From positions 744,001 through 808,000 of the forward strand of contig JAIXWF010000022.1 in NCBI GenBank assembly GCA_027482185.1: a stretch of DNA of 64,000 nt, given 5' to 3'. Of the stretch, positions 17,680 through 25,816 are shown one piece after another; position 1 is the first letter of the stretch; each line of letters opens with the position of its first letter. A model generated the notes under the pieces. That model ran no database searches. It was given only the letters and a program-made list of their open reading frames with translations, and had not been told where the DNA came from. The stretch comes from Opitutaceae bacterium. GTDB taxonomy: Bacteria; Verrucomicrobiota; Verrucomicrobiia; Opitutales; Opitutaceae. Made by a program: the position numbers and the translations under genes.

Positions 17680-18909
17680 GTGCGCGTGTCCATCTCCCCC
17701 GATCCCCGTGCCGGCGAACATGTTCAGCTGGAACAGGAGTTTCGCGCCGCGCTGAAGGAACTCCACGACGTGAAGGCGGCGCTCGACGAGCATTCGATCG
17801 TCGCGATCACCGATGCGTCCGGCAAAATCACCTACGTGAACGACAAGTTCTGCGCCATCTCGCGCTATGCGCGCGAGGAGCTGCTCGGGCAGGACCACCG
17901 GATCATCAATTCCGGATTTCACGGCCGCGAATTTTTCCGCGACATCTGGGCGACCATCGGGCGCGGGCGCGTGTGGCGCGGCGAGATCAAGAACCGCGCG
18001 AAGGACGGCACGCTCTACTGGGTGGAGACGACGATTTTCCCGTTTCTCGATGCGGCCGGGAAACCGCGGCAGTATGTGGCGATCCGCACGGACATCACGA
18101 CGCGCAAAGCCAACGAGGAGGAGTTGCAGCGCGTGGCCGGGGAGCTCGCGGAAAAAAACAAGGAGCTCGAGGCGATCGTGTACACGGTGTCGCACGACCT
18201 GCGTTCCCCGCTCGTCAATGTCCAGGGCTTCGGCAAGCAGCTCAACCGCGCCTGCGAGACGATCCGTGCGGCGGCCGCGGCGGCCGGGCCGGGTGGCGCG
18301 GTGCCGACCGCGGTGCTGCGGCAGCCGGTGGAAGTCGCGATCCCGCAGGCGCTGAAGTTCATCAACGCGGGCGTGGCCAAAATGGAAACGCTGCTCGCGG
18401 GCCTGCTGCGCTATTCGCGCTTGGGCCGCGTTGCACTTACCGTCCGGCCGCTGAACATCCAGGGCATGATGGCGGATATCGTCGCCGCGATGAAGTTCCA
18501 GCTCGACGAAGCGCGGGCCGAGGTGGCGGTCGAAGCGTTGCCGACCTGCCTCGGCGACGTGGGCCAGACAAGCCAGGTCTTCGCCAACCTCGTCGACAAC
18601 GCGCTCAAGTACCGCGACCCGGCCCGGCCGTTGCGCGTCCGGGTCACGGGCCGCATCGAGGAGGGACAGGCGATCTATGCGGTCAGCGACAACGGCCTCG
18701 GCATCGCGCCCGAGCACCAGGCCAAGATCTTCGAGATCTTTCACCGGCTGAATCCGGAGGCGAGCCCGGGCGAAGGCCTCGGCCTGACGATCGCGCAGCG
18801 GGTGCTCGAGCGGCAGAAAGGCCGGATTTGGATTGAGAGCCGGCCGGGCGAAGGTTCGACTTTCTTTGTCGCGCTGCCGGCCGTAGAGTCCGTCCCCCAT
18901 TCCGCATGA
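17680..18909 (+). CDS. Cytoplasmic PAS sensor histidine kinase
   Basis: The 409-residue kinase has a coiled N-terminus, one PAS domain (about 35-145), a HisKA helix with the phospho-acceptor H172 in VSHDLRSP, and a HATPase domain with N, G1 and G2 boxes ([21 protein letters not shown]). No membrane segment is visible, so it should sense an internal signal. The start is a GTG; a second GTG two codons later is equally possible, and no strong Shine-Dalgarno helps choose. It is the first gene of a four-gene operon whose other genes follow with 4-base overlaps or 5-base gaps. Confidence 0.88.
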   Translation: MRVSISPDPRAGEHVQLEQEFRAALKELHDVKAALDEHSIVAITDASGKITYVNDKFCAISRYAREELLGQDHRIINSGFHGREFFRDIWATIGRGRVWRGEIKNRAKDGTLYWVETTIFPFLDAAGKPRQYVAIRTDITTRKANEEELQRVAGELAEKNKELEAIVYTVSHDLRSPLVNVQGFGKQLNRACETIRAAAAAAGPGGAVPTAVLRQPVEVAIPQALKFINAGVAKMETLLAGLLRYSRLGRVALTVRPLNIQGMMADIVAAMKFQLDEARAEVAVEALPTCLGDVGQTSQVFANLVDNALKYRDPARPLRVRVTGRIEEGQAIYAVSDNGLGIAPEHQAKIFEIFHRLNPEASPGEGLGLTIAQRVLERQKGRIWIESRPGEGSTFFVALPAVESVPHSA

Positions 18910-19349
18910 ACCAAGCCGCCATCGTTCCCACCATTCTCATCGCCGATGACGACGAGGGCCACGCGATTTTGATCCGCGAGAATCTCGAGGCGGCGGGGTT
19001 GCCCAACCCGATCCTCCATTTCCGCGACGGCCAGGCCATCCTCGATTTTTTCACCCGGCTCCCGAACCCGGCCATGCCCGCGACGTATCTCGTCCTGCTC
19101 GACATCCGCATGCCCAAGGTCGACGGCATCGAGGTGCTGCGCCGGCTCAAAGCCGATCCCGAGCTGTGCAAGCTGCCGGTGATCATGCTCACGACCACGG
19201 ACGACTCGCGCGAGGTCGAGCGGTGCTACGAGCTCGGCTGCAACGTCTACATCCAGAAGCCGGTCGACTACGACCGCTTCGCGGAAGCGATCCGGCGGCT
19301 CGGTCTCTTTGTCTCGCTGTTCGTGCTGCCGCCGGTCTGCGCCCACTGA
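18906..19349 (+). CDS. Single-domain response regulator (CheY/Rcp1-like)
   Basis: The 147-residue protein is a receiver domain alone: acidic pocket DDD near 14-16, phospho-acceptor D66 in LLDIRMP, conserved T near 96 and K118 in QKP. There is no output domain. Its ATG overlaps the stop of the PAS kinase (ATGA), so the kinase is its likely phosphodonor. Rcp1-type receivers commonly pair with PAS or phytochrome kinases of this type. It probably shuttles phosphate or blocks a partner by contact. Confidence 0.88.
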   Translation: MNQAAIVPTILIADDDEGHAILIRENLEAAGLPNPILHFRDGQAILDFFTRLPNPAMPATYLVLLDIRMPKVDGIEVLRRLKADPELCKLPVIMLTTTDDSREVERCYELGCNVYIQKPVDYDRFAEAIRRLGLFVSLFVLPPVCAH

Positions 19350-19354
19350 GCGCC

Positions 19355-20413
19355 GTGGCTGCCTCCGCGTCCCCGCCGCGCATTCTCGTCGTCGACGACG
19401 ACGAAGGCCTGCTGATTCTCATGGCCGAGACCCTGCGGGCCGAGGAATTCGAGGTGGCGACGGCGGCGTCCGCCAAGGCCGCGCGGGCGGCGCTGACCGC
19501 CGCGCCGCCGGATCTGATGATTTTGGACCTGAAGCTGCCGGACGGCGCCGGTCCCGCGCTGGTCGCCGACCTGCAACTCGACCGCGAGCCCGTGCCTTTC
19601 GTGATCGTGACGGGCCAAGGCGACCAGAAAGTCGCGGTCGAGGTGATGAAGCAGGGGGCGCTCGACTACGTGATGAAGGACACGGCGCTGCTCGACCTGC
19701 TGCCGGCGGTCGTCCGGCGCGCCCTCGCCGGCGTCCAGGCCGAGCGCGCCCTCGCCGCCGCCCAGGCGGAGCAGAAACGGCTCGAACGCGAAATCATCGC
19801 CGTGAGCGAACGCGAGCGCCACTCCATCGGGGCCGATCTCCACGACAACCTCGGCCAGCAGCTCACGGCGCTCGAGCTGATGTGCACCATGCTGAAGGAG
19901 GACGCCGCGGACAATCCGCCGCTCGCGGCCGGCCTCGAGCGCATGTGCCGCATGCTGCGCGAGGCGATCACGCAGACGCGTTTTCTGGCCCGCGGCCTCG
20001 TGCCCGTTGGCGAGGACCCCGACGCCCTGCACATCGGCCTGGCGGCGTTGGCGGACCGCACGAACAGCCTGCGCGGCATCAAGTGCCGCTTCGAGACCCG
20101 CGGGGCCGTCACGTTTCCGGATCCCTTCCGCGCCGGGCAGCTCTATCGCATCGCCCAGGAGGCGGTGAACAACGCGCTCAAGCACGCCCAGGCGAGCGAA
20201 GTCGTGATTTCCCTCGTGCAAACGGCGCAGGAACTCCGGCTCGAGATCGCCGACGACGGCGTCGGCCTGCCGAAAGCGAAGTCCGCCGTCCCCGCCGGCA
20301 TCGGCCTCGGGGTGATGCGCCACCGGGCCAACGTGATCGGCGCCGAGCTCACGCTGTCGGCCCCCCGCGGCGGCGGAGTCGCCGTCCGTTGCCGGCTGCC
20401 CCTGTCCCCATGA
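19355..20413 (+). CDS. Receiver-histidine kinase hybrid (REC-HisKA_3)
   Basis: The 352-residue product starts at a GTG five bases after the previous stop; translation upstream of it would run through the preceding gene. It has a receiver domain (D58 and K108), a coiled linker (about 120-150), a HisKA_3 dimerisation motif with DLHDNLGQQL (His163) and a C-terminal HATPase domain (VGLPKAK and GIGLGVM regions). HisKA_3 kinases normally phosphorylate NarL/LuxR-type regulators, and one is encoded next with an ATGA overlap. The N-terminal receiver makes the kinase itself a target of an upstream kinase, so the operon can form a relay. Confidence 0.85.
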   Translation: MAASASPPRILVVDDDEGLLILMAETLRAEEFEVATAASAKAARAALTAAPPDLMILDLKLPDGAGPALVADLQLDREPVPFVIVTGQGDQKVAVEVMKQGALDYVMKDTALLDLLPAVVRRALAGVQAERALAAAQAEQKRLEREIIAVSERERHSIGADLHDNLGQQLTALELMCTMLKEDAADNPPLAAGLERMCRMLREAITQTRFLARGLVPVGEDPDALHIGLAALADRTNSLRGIKCRFETRGAVTFPDPFRAGQLYRIAQEAVNNALKHAQASEVVISLVQTAQELRLEIADDGVGLPKAKSAVPAGIGLGVMRHRANVIGAELTLSAPRGGGVAVRCRLPLSP

Positions 20414-21114
20414 AGAAACGCCTGCCTGCGTCCGATGAGAAAGCGACTCCCGTCCCCGCCAAGAAAAGGGTGCTGCTCGTCGACGACCATCCATTCATGC
20501 GCGTGGGGCTGGCGGCGCTGATCGAGCGGCAGCCGGATCTGATCGTTTGCGGCGAAGCCGGCAACCCGACCGAGGCTTTCCAGCAGGTCGCGGCGACGAA
20601 ACCGGATCTGGTCCTGACGGATCTCACGATGCCGGGCCGCAGCGGGCTCGAGTTCATCAAGGACCTGCTCGCGGCGGCGCCGGGCCTTTCCGTGCTGGTG
20701 ATCTCGATGCATGACGAATCCGTCTACGCGGAACGGGCGCTGCGGGCCGGCGCGCGGGGCTACATCATGAAGGAGGCCGGCGGCGAACGGCTCATGACCG
20801 CGATCCGCCGGGTGCTCGGCGGCGAGGTGTACGTCAGTCCCGGCATGTCGGCGCGGTTGCTCGAAAGCCTGTCCGGCGTGCGGCCGCGGGGCTCGAGTTC
20901 GCCGATCAAGAAACTGTCCGACCGCGAATTCGAAGTCTTCCAGCTAATCGGCCAGGGCAAAAGCACCCGCGACATCGCGGCGCAGCTGCACCTCAGTCCC
21001 AAGACCGTCGATGTGCACCGCGCAAACATCAAAGAAAAGCTCGAGCTGCGCGATGCGACCGCGCTGATCCGCCACGCCGTGCGCTGGGTGGAAACGCAGC
21101 AGCTCGGTCCGTAA
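20410..21114 (+). CDS. NarL/LuxR-family response regulator
   Basis: The 234-residue protein has a receiver domain (DD pocket near 22-23, phospho-acceptor in LTDLTMPG, K in the GYIMKEAGG loop) and a GerE/LuxR helix-turn-helix at about 165-225 (LSDREFEVFQLIGQGKSTRD). The ATG overlaps the stop of the REC-HisKA_3 kinase, which is its likely phosphodonor. It is a close paralogue of the regulator at 58128-58898. Target promoters cannot be read from the window. Confidence 0.9.
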   Translation: MKKRLPASDEKATPVPAKKRVLLVDDHPFMRVGLAALIERQPDLIVCGEAGNPTEAFQQVAATKPDLVLTDLTMPGRSGLEFIKDLLAAAPGLSVLVISMHDESVYAERALRAGARGYIMKEAGGERLMTAIRRVLGGEVYVSPGMSARLLESLSGVRPRGSSSPIKKLSDREFEVFQLIGQGKSTRDIAAQLHLSPKTVDVHRANIKEKLELRDATALIRHAVRWVETQQLGP

Positions 21115-21138
21115 ACGGAGCGCATGCCGGGCGCATGC

Positions 21139-21199
21139 CAACGCATGCGCAAACCCAGCCAACGGGCGCGGAGCGGGCGAAAGGCGTTTGTCCTAGGCT
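21139..21199 (+). promoter_or_regulatory. Tandem 21-bp box promoter, leaderless, of the 21206 gene
   Basis: Boxes CAACGCATGCGCAA (21139) and CAACGGGCGCGGAG (21160) are 21 bp apart. The -10 TAGGCT (21194-21199) starts 34 bases after the second box starts. Six bases separate it from the ATG at 21206. Confidence 0.72.
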
Positions 21200-21205
21200 G
21201 GGGCC

Positions 21206-21697
21206 ATGCAAGAGGAGCTCCTGAACGCCCTGCGTTCTCGCCGCCCGAAAATCCGGGAACGGTGGGCCGATCTGCTGCACGCGGAACGCGCGGTCACGCC
21301 CCTCGGCAATCCCGATGCGCTTGTGCACCTGATCGACTGGACGCTCGACGAAATCGAACGGGCCCTCGTGCAGCCGTCCGCCCGCAAACGCGTCGGCCGC
21401 CGGCCAGTCGCCGTCGACTACCGCCACGAATGTCCCTGCGGCCGCAACCCGCTGCTCGGCTACTTCGCGGCCGCGGAACAGGCCTTGCAGGAGGCGATGA
21501 TTCTGGTGCAGGCGGCGCAGCCCGGCCTCGATGCGATCGGCCGCGATGCCTCGTTCGAGGAGCTGCGGCTCGTGCTGAACACGATCGCGCGCCGCGAGAT
21601 CGAGGCTTTCTGCGGCGTCTGCCAGTTCCGCACGCGCGAACCGGGCCGCAGCGAATGTGCCGTCGGGGGCCCGTTGCCGGCGTTCGCGGTCTCCTGA
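21206..21697 (+). CDS. Cys-rich cytoplasmic protein, function unknown
   Basis: I do not recognise this 163-residue protein with certainty. The first 55 residues (RRPKIRERWADLL ... LVHLIDWTLDEIERAL) form amphipathic helices reminiscent of RsbR/RsbRD N-terminal sensory domains. The rest carries C76-x-C78, C136-x2-C139 and C151, with H74 next to the first pair, which could form a metal or redox site. No signal peptide or membrane segment is seen. It has a leaderless promoter with the 21-bp boxes, so it may be a redox-linked member of the putative regulon. Confidence 0.65.
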   Translation: MQEELLNALRSRRPKIRERWADLLHAERAVTPLGNPDALVHLIDWTLDEIERALVQPSARKRVGRRPVAVDYRHECPCGRNPLLGYFAAAEQALQEAMILVQAAQPGLDAIGRDASFEELRLVLNTIARREIEAFCGVCQFRTREPGRSECAVGGPLPAFAVS

Positions 21698-21951
21698 GCG
21701 GGCACGCCCGCAGGTCCGTTGGCCGCGCCGCGGCGGCAGGCTAAATCCGGCGGAGTATCCCGCGACGTATGTGCCGGACGTCCGTGCCTTGCAATCGGTG
21801 ATCGATTGCGGCGTGCCCGGGGGTAACGACATTGCCGCCGCGTCGCCGGGCTTCGTGGACGAATCGGCCGTCGCCACCGGGAGTCCGATCGTCAACCCGC
21901 GCCGTGCCGAGAATCGGGTGGAGGACGCGGTCATCGCTGTGCCTAGGGTGG

Positions 21952-23271
21952 TCAGGGCGCGGCGGGACTTTGCCAGCGTGCGCGAATGTCGGGATGCGTC
22001 GCCAGCAGCAGCGCGCGGATGGCATTGCGTTCCGCGGTGCCGAGGTACGCGTAGCGGTCCGCGGCTTCGCGGCCGGCGAGCACGGCGTCGAGCCGGTCGA
22101 GAATCCGCGCCAGCAGCGGCGGCGGCAGCGCCCGGAACATCGGCGAATAGATCAGGTAGCTGCAGCGCAGTGCGAAGAGGCGGTCCTTGAGGTCGAGATC
22201 CTTCAGCGACCGCCCATCCGGCCCGCGCGGAACGCCGGCGACAAACGCGGCGCGGAACGCGGGATGGCCATCCAGGCCCGCGGGCAGCGCGGCTTCGCCG
22301 CGGAAGAGGAGGCGGTCGACGACGTTTTCCACCGCGCCGGCGAAAACGCTGCGGACGCTGTCGTACGCGGGTTCGTCGGTCGTCGGTTCCTTGAATGTCT
22401 GCTGCAGGGAATGCTGGTAGTGCAGCATGCGGCGGCAGGCGAAGGCGGCGCGGGTCAGCGCGTTTTGCATCGCGGTCTGGTGTTCGTAGACGGCGAGGGC
22501 GACGACGTCGCTGGTCGGCGCAAGATAGGCGGAGGTGTCGAAGAACTCCGAGAGTTCGTCGGGCCGGCCGGCGTGCGGGCGGAAGACGAGTTCGTCGCCC
22601 TGCTCGCGGGCCAAGGCGTTGCCGCGGTGGTCGAGCGGGCCGTGGTAACCGGTGACGTACCAGCCACCCCAGCGCTGTTCGTAGGGCGTCTGGTCGTCGA
22701 CGACGAGGCTGCCGTGGCGCAGGAGCGGTTCGCCGTTTTCCGCGGGAAAGACCGAGCGGATGAAGAGGCCCGGCACGTCGCGGACGAACGTGCCGCCGTG
22801 GCAACGGAGGCAGTCGGCGTCGCGCTCGATCCGCGCCGGCTGCGCCGGGAGGCCGGTGGCGTCGACGGCGTAGAACACCGGCCCGAGCCGAGGATCGACG
22901 GTCGCGACCTCGATCAGGCCGCCCGGCACCCACCCGACCGTCGTCGTATCCGAAAAGTACAACGCGCGCGGCCGGCTCGGCCGGATGCGGCCGCGCTGGA
23001 GGCTGGTTTTCGAGAAGACCAAGATCTGGCTCGCGACCGGGACCTCGAACGCCTGCAGCACGGCGCGGAGCACGTCGCGGCCCTCGCCGCCGAGGACGAT
23101 TTCGCCGGCGGCGAGGCGGCGTTGGAAACGCGTCATCGCATCGTCCGGCGCCGTGGCGGAGTAGCTGACCGGCGGCTGCTCGTAGTCGGGGAGCGACTGC
23201 GCGGAAACGGCGCCGGCGGCGCAGGCGGCCAGCAGCAGACCGAGGAAGGGACGCGGGGACGGGCGGGGCAT
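21952..23271 (-). CDS. Secreted monohaem cytochrome-domain protein, function unknown
   Basis: The 439-residue product has a signal peptide (about 1-24) and one CLRCHGG haem-binding motif at 154-158 inside an otherwise unfamiliar domain. Sequence around it (YFSDTTTVGWVPGG, PVFYAVDATG) resembles uncharacterised cytochrome-c-containing proteins I have seen annotated in Planctomycetes and Verrucomicrobia. The rest is helical and has no recognised catalytic motif. The frame is open far upstream, but the start is placed at the ATG that precedes the signal peptide, five bases after a TAGCAT -10. An FNR-like palindrome sits about 41 bases before that ATG. Confidence 0.7.
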   Translation of the reverse strand: MPRPSPRPFLGLLLAACAAGAVSAQSLPDYEQPPVSYSATAPDDAMTRFQRRLAAGEIVLGGEGRDVLRAVLQAFEVPVASQILVFSKTSLQRGRIRPSRPRALYFSDTTTVGWVPGGLIEVATVDPRLGPVFYAVDATGLPAQPARIERDADCLRCHGGTFVRDVPGLFIRSVFPAENGEPLLRHGSLVVDDQTPYEQRWGGWYVTGYHGPLDHRGNALAREQGDELVFRPHAGRPDELSEFFDTSAYLAPTSDVVALAVYEHQTAMQNALTRAAFACRRMLHYQHSLQQTFKEPTTDEPAYDSVRSVFAGAVENVVDRLLFRGEAALPAGLDGHPAFRAAFVAGVPRGPDGRSLKDLDLKDRLFALRCSYLIYSPMFRALPPPLLARILDRLDAVLAGREAADRYAYLGTAERNAIRALLLATHPDIRARWQSPAAP

Positions 23272-23276
23272 GGACA

Positions 23277-23318
23277 ATGCTAGCGGCCGATGCCGGGGCC
23301 CGCCTTGATCCGGGTCAA
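23277..23318 (-). promoter_or_regulatory. FNR/CRP-like palindrome and -10 of the monohaem protein gene
   Basis: TTGATCCGGGTCAA at 23305-23318 matches the FNR consensus TTGAT-N4-ATCAA at nine of ten positions. A -10 TAGCAT lies at 23282-23277 on the minus strand. The ATG at 23271 is five bases further, so the transcript is probably leaderless and the palindrome is centred near -41, as in class II FNR activation. Confidence 0.6.
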
Positions 23319-23333
23319 GTCCCGGCGCCGTTT

Positions 23334-24308
23334 TCAACGCGCGGCCGGGGTGTGGAGCCGGTCGCGGAAGGTCGTGGGCGATTCCCCGGCGATGCGGCGG
23401 AAGACGCGGTTGAACTGGGAGAGCGATTGGAACCCGGCCTCGTACGCGGCCTCGCTGACGCGTTTGTGCGGGTTGAGCAGCAGGTTTTTCACCTTCTCGA
23501 TCCGCACGCGGGCGAGGTAGTCGGTGAAGGTCATGCCGGTCGCCTTCTTGAAGGACTTGCAGAAGTAGAACGCGCTCATGTTCACCGAGCGCGCGACCTC
23601 GGTGAGCGAGAGTTCGTCGGCGTGGTGCTCGGCGATGAAGGCGCGGGCGCGGGAAATCGCGGGCGATTCCGCGGCGGCGCCCTGCACCATGAGCTGGTTG
23701 CTCAGGGCGGAGAGGTGCTGCGCAAAGATCGTGAGCAGGCGCACGATCGACTCGTACTGTTTCTTCGTGATGACGCGCGACTGGAAGTACGCCTCCTCGA
23801 GCCGTTTCAGGTCGATCTGCGTGCCGAGCTTGATCAGTTCGCGGGTGGCTTTGGAGAAATCCGTCTGCTTCGGCGCGTGGAGCAGAATCTGGCCCGTCTG
23901 CAGGAAGGCGATGAGGTTTTCGCCGACGCGGACCGGCACGGCGGAGTCGCACATGCCGGCGAAACACTTGAGCGTTTTCGGCTCGAGCTGCGCTTCCTCC
24001 TCGACGCGCTTCTGCAGCTGCAGGCAGGCGGCGCAGGAGTGGTTGAACGTGGACATGAGCGCGCAGAACGGGCTCTCCTTCGGATCGCCGTGATGCGGGA
24101 GATCGAAGGCCTCGATCGGCCGGAGGGCGATCGGCATGCCGGTCGTCTCGCGGAAGGCCTGTTCGTAGTCGCGGTACACTTGGGACCGCCGCAGTTGGCC
24201 GACGAGCGTGCGGCTTTGCTGCGGGGACAGCCGGCTGGGCGCCGGCGCCGGGGCGGCGGCCGCGGGCAGCGGCTGCGAAGGGGCGGACGGGAGCACGGAG
24301 GAGGACAT
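23334..24308 (-). CDS. AraC-family regulator with PocR sensory domain (copy 2)
   Basis: This 324-residue protein is a paralogue of the regulator at 16577-17542. It has an Ala/Pro-rich leader (1-30), a PocR domain with Cys at 82, 92, 95, 115 and 120, and paired AraC helix-turn-helix motifs (LSLTEVARSVNMSAFYFCKSF and GFQSLSQFNRVFRR). The two HTH regions are nearly identical between the copies, so both may bind the same DNA boxes while the sensory domains differ. The gene follows the CoA-transferase gene by 18 bases and shares its promoter, which carries the 21-bp boxes; this would allow autoregulation. Confidence 0.88.
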   Translation of the reverse strand: MSSSVLPSAPSQPLPAAAAPAPAPSRLSPQQSRTLVGQLRRSQVYRDYEQAFRETTGMPIALRPIEAFDLPHHGDPKESPFCALMSTFNHSCAACLQLQKRVEEEAQLEPKTLKCFAGMCDSAVPVRVGENLIAFLQTGQILLHAPKQTDFSKATRELIKLGTQIDLKRLEEAYFQSRVITKKQYESIVRLLTIFAQHLSALSNQLMVQGAAAESPAISRARAFIAEHHADELSLTEVARSVNMSAFYFCKSFKKATGMTFTDYLARVRIEKVKNLLLNPHKRVSEAAYEAGFQSLSQFNRVFRRIAGESPTTFRDRLHTPAAR

Positions 24309-24326
24309 GGGAAAAGGCGGGACGGG

Positions 24327-25628
24327 TCAGGGGGCCGGCGGCGGCTGCGGACGCAGGCGGGCGACGTCGCGCCGCAACTCGGCGCGGAAGTCCGGGTGCG
24401 CGATCGAGATCAGGGCCTCGGCGCGCTCGCGCAGCGTCTTGCCGTGGAGGTTGACGGCGCCGTACTCGGTGACGACCCAGTGCACGTGGCCGCGCGTGGT
24501 GACGACGCCGGCGCCGGGATTCAGCTGCACGACGAGGCGGGAAACTTTGCCGCCGGCGGCGGTCGAGGGCAGGGCGATGATCGGCTTGCCGCCGCGGGAG
24601 AGGGCCGCGCCGCGGATGAAATCCATCTGGCCGCCGATGCCGGAGAAAATGCGGTGGCCGATCGAGTCCGCGCACACCTGGCCCGTGAGATCGATCTGGA
24701 TCGCGGAATTGATCGCGACGACTTTCGGATTTTTCCGGATCACGGACGTGTCGTTGGTCCAATCGCAGGGATAGAAAGCGACGAGCGGGTTGTCGTGGAT
24801 GAATTCGAACAGCCGGCGCGTGCCGTTGGTGAAACTGGTGACGATGCGGCCGACGCCGACGGCCTTCAGGCGGTTGGTGACGGCGCCGGATTCGACGAGA
24901 TCGACGACGCGGTCGGAGAACATCTCGGTGTGGATCCCGAGGTCGCGTTTGCCGTGGAGCCGGCTGAGCACGGCGTCGGGAATGCCGCCGATGCCCATCT
25001 GCAGCGTGGAGCCGTCCTCGACGAGGTCGGCGACGAGTTCGCCGATGCGCGCCTCGATGGCGGTCTCGGGCTCGGGGTGGTGCTCGAAGAGCGGGCGGTC
25101 GGTGGCGACGAAGGCGTGGATCCGGTCGAAAGGGAGGACGTTGTTGCCGTGCGTGCGCGGCATCTGCTCGTTGATCTCGGCGACGACGACTCGGGCGGTA
25201 TCGGCGGCGGCCTTGGCGGCGTCGCAGGACGTGCCGAGCGAGCACATGCCGTGGCGATCGGGCGGCGAGACCTGCAGGACGGCGACGTCGAGGGGCACCG
25301 AGCCGGAAAGGAAGAGGCCGGGGATGTCGGACAGGAAAATGGGGACAAAATCCGCGCGGTTCTCCTGGATCGCGGGCCGCAGCGGGGCGCCCGTGAACAG
25401 CGAGACCGAGCGAAATTCCTGCTCGCGGCCGGGAGCGGCGAACGGCGCGGGGCCGGCGGTATGCAGATGGTAGAGCCGCACCGCCGCGAGGTCCCGCCGG
25501 GCGCAGAGGGCCTCGATGAGCGGCGTGGGCGTGGCGCACGCGCCGTGGATGAAGACGTTGGTATCGCTGCGGACCGCCGACATCACGTCGGCGGCCGAGA
25601 CGGCCCGGGATTTCCAATCGGAAGTCAT
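24327..25628 (-). CDS. Acetyl-CoA hydrolase/CoA-transferase family protein
   Basis: The 433-residue enzyme belongs to the class I CoA-transferase group that includes 4-hydroxybutyrate CoA-transferase and acetyl-CoA hydrolase. The catalytic Glu is expected in the HTEMFSD motif at E235, and the GIGGQMDF signature lies near 327. It should move CoA between acetyl-CoA and short carboxylic acids, as used in fermentation. The exact acyl substrate cannot be fixed from sequence. It forms an operon with the downstream PocR-AraC gene and is divergent from tonB. Confidence 0.85.
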   Translation of the reverse strand: MTSDWKSRAVSAADVMSAVRSDTNVFIHGACATPTPLIEALCARRDLAAVRLYHLHTAGPAPFAAPGREQEFRSVSLFTGAPLRPAIQENRADFVPIFLSDIPGLFLSGSVPLDVAVLQVSPPDRHGMCSLGTSCDAAKAAADTARVVVAEINEQMPRTHGNNVLPFDRIHAFVATDRPLFEHHPEPETAIEARIGELVADLVEDGSTLQMGIGGIPDAVLSRLHGKRDLGIHTEMFSDRVVDLVESGAVTNRLKAVGVGRIVTSFTNGTRRLFEFIHDNPLVAFYPCDWTNDTSVIRKNPKVVAINSAIQIDLTGQVCADSIGHRIFSGIGGQMDFIRGAALSRGGKPIIALPSTAAGGKVSRLVVQLNPGAGVVTTRGHVHWVVTEYGAVNLHGKTLRERAEALISIAHPDFRAELRRDVARLRPQPPPAP

Positions 25629-25657
25629 GGCGAGAAGGTGTTTTCACCGTGGGACAA

Positions 25658-25718
25658 CACCCGCCGGGAGCAAAGTGCGGATGCTGCGCAGGCCGTGCGA
25701 AGTGATGTGCATTTCTTG
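25658..25718 (-). promoter_or_regulatory. Tandem 21-bp boxes before the CoA-transferase/AraC operon
   Basis: Boxes CAAGAAATGCACAT (starting at 25718) and CACGGCCTGCGCAG (starting at 25697) are 21 bp apart on the minus strand. The hexamer at the expected place (25663-25658) is CGGGTG, a poor -10, so the start site may be elsewhere in the next 30 bases. Confidence 0.55.
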
Positions 25719-25749
25719 TCCGGCGCCGGGCCCGGGGCCTGCGCCCGGG

Positions 25750-25810
25750 CAACGCATGCACAGGTCTCGGCAAGGCGTGCGAAGCGGGTGCGGTCCGACA
25801 GGCGTACACT
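25750..25810 (+). promoter_or_regulatory. Tandem 21-bp box promoter, leaderless, of tonB
   Basis: Boxes CAACGCATGCACAG (25750) and CAAGGCGTGCGAAG (25771) are 21 bp apart. The -10 TACACT (25805-25810) starts 34 bases after the second box starts and lies six bases before the ATG at 25817. Confidence 0.75.
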
Positions 25811-25816
25811 CCGCCC

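Noticed and set aside
21698-21951. A gene in the gap between the 21206 gene and the monohaem gene
   Set aside because: Short frames exist on both strands, but none has a start signal or recognisable sequence; small palindromes at 21698-21711 and 21791-21809 are the only structure seen.
25658-25663. A good -10 for the CoA-transferase promoter at the standard distance
   Set aside because: The hexamer is CGGGTG; the boxes are kept as a weaker case and no start site is claimed.
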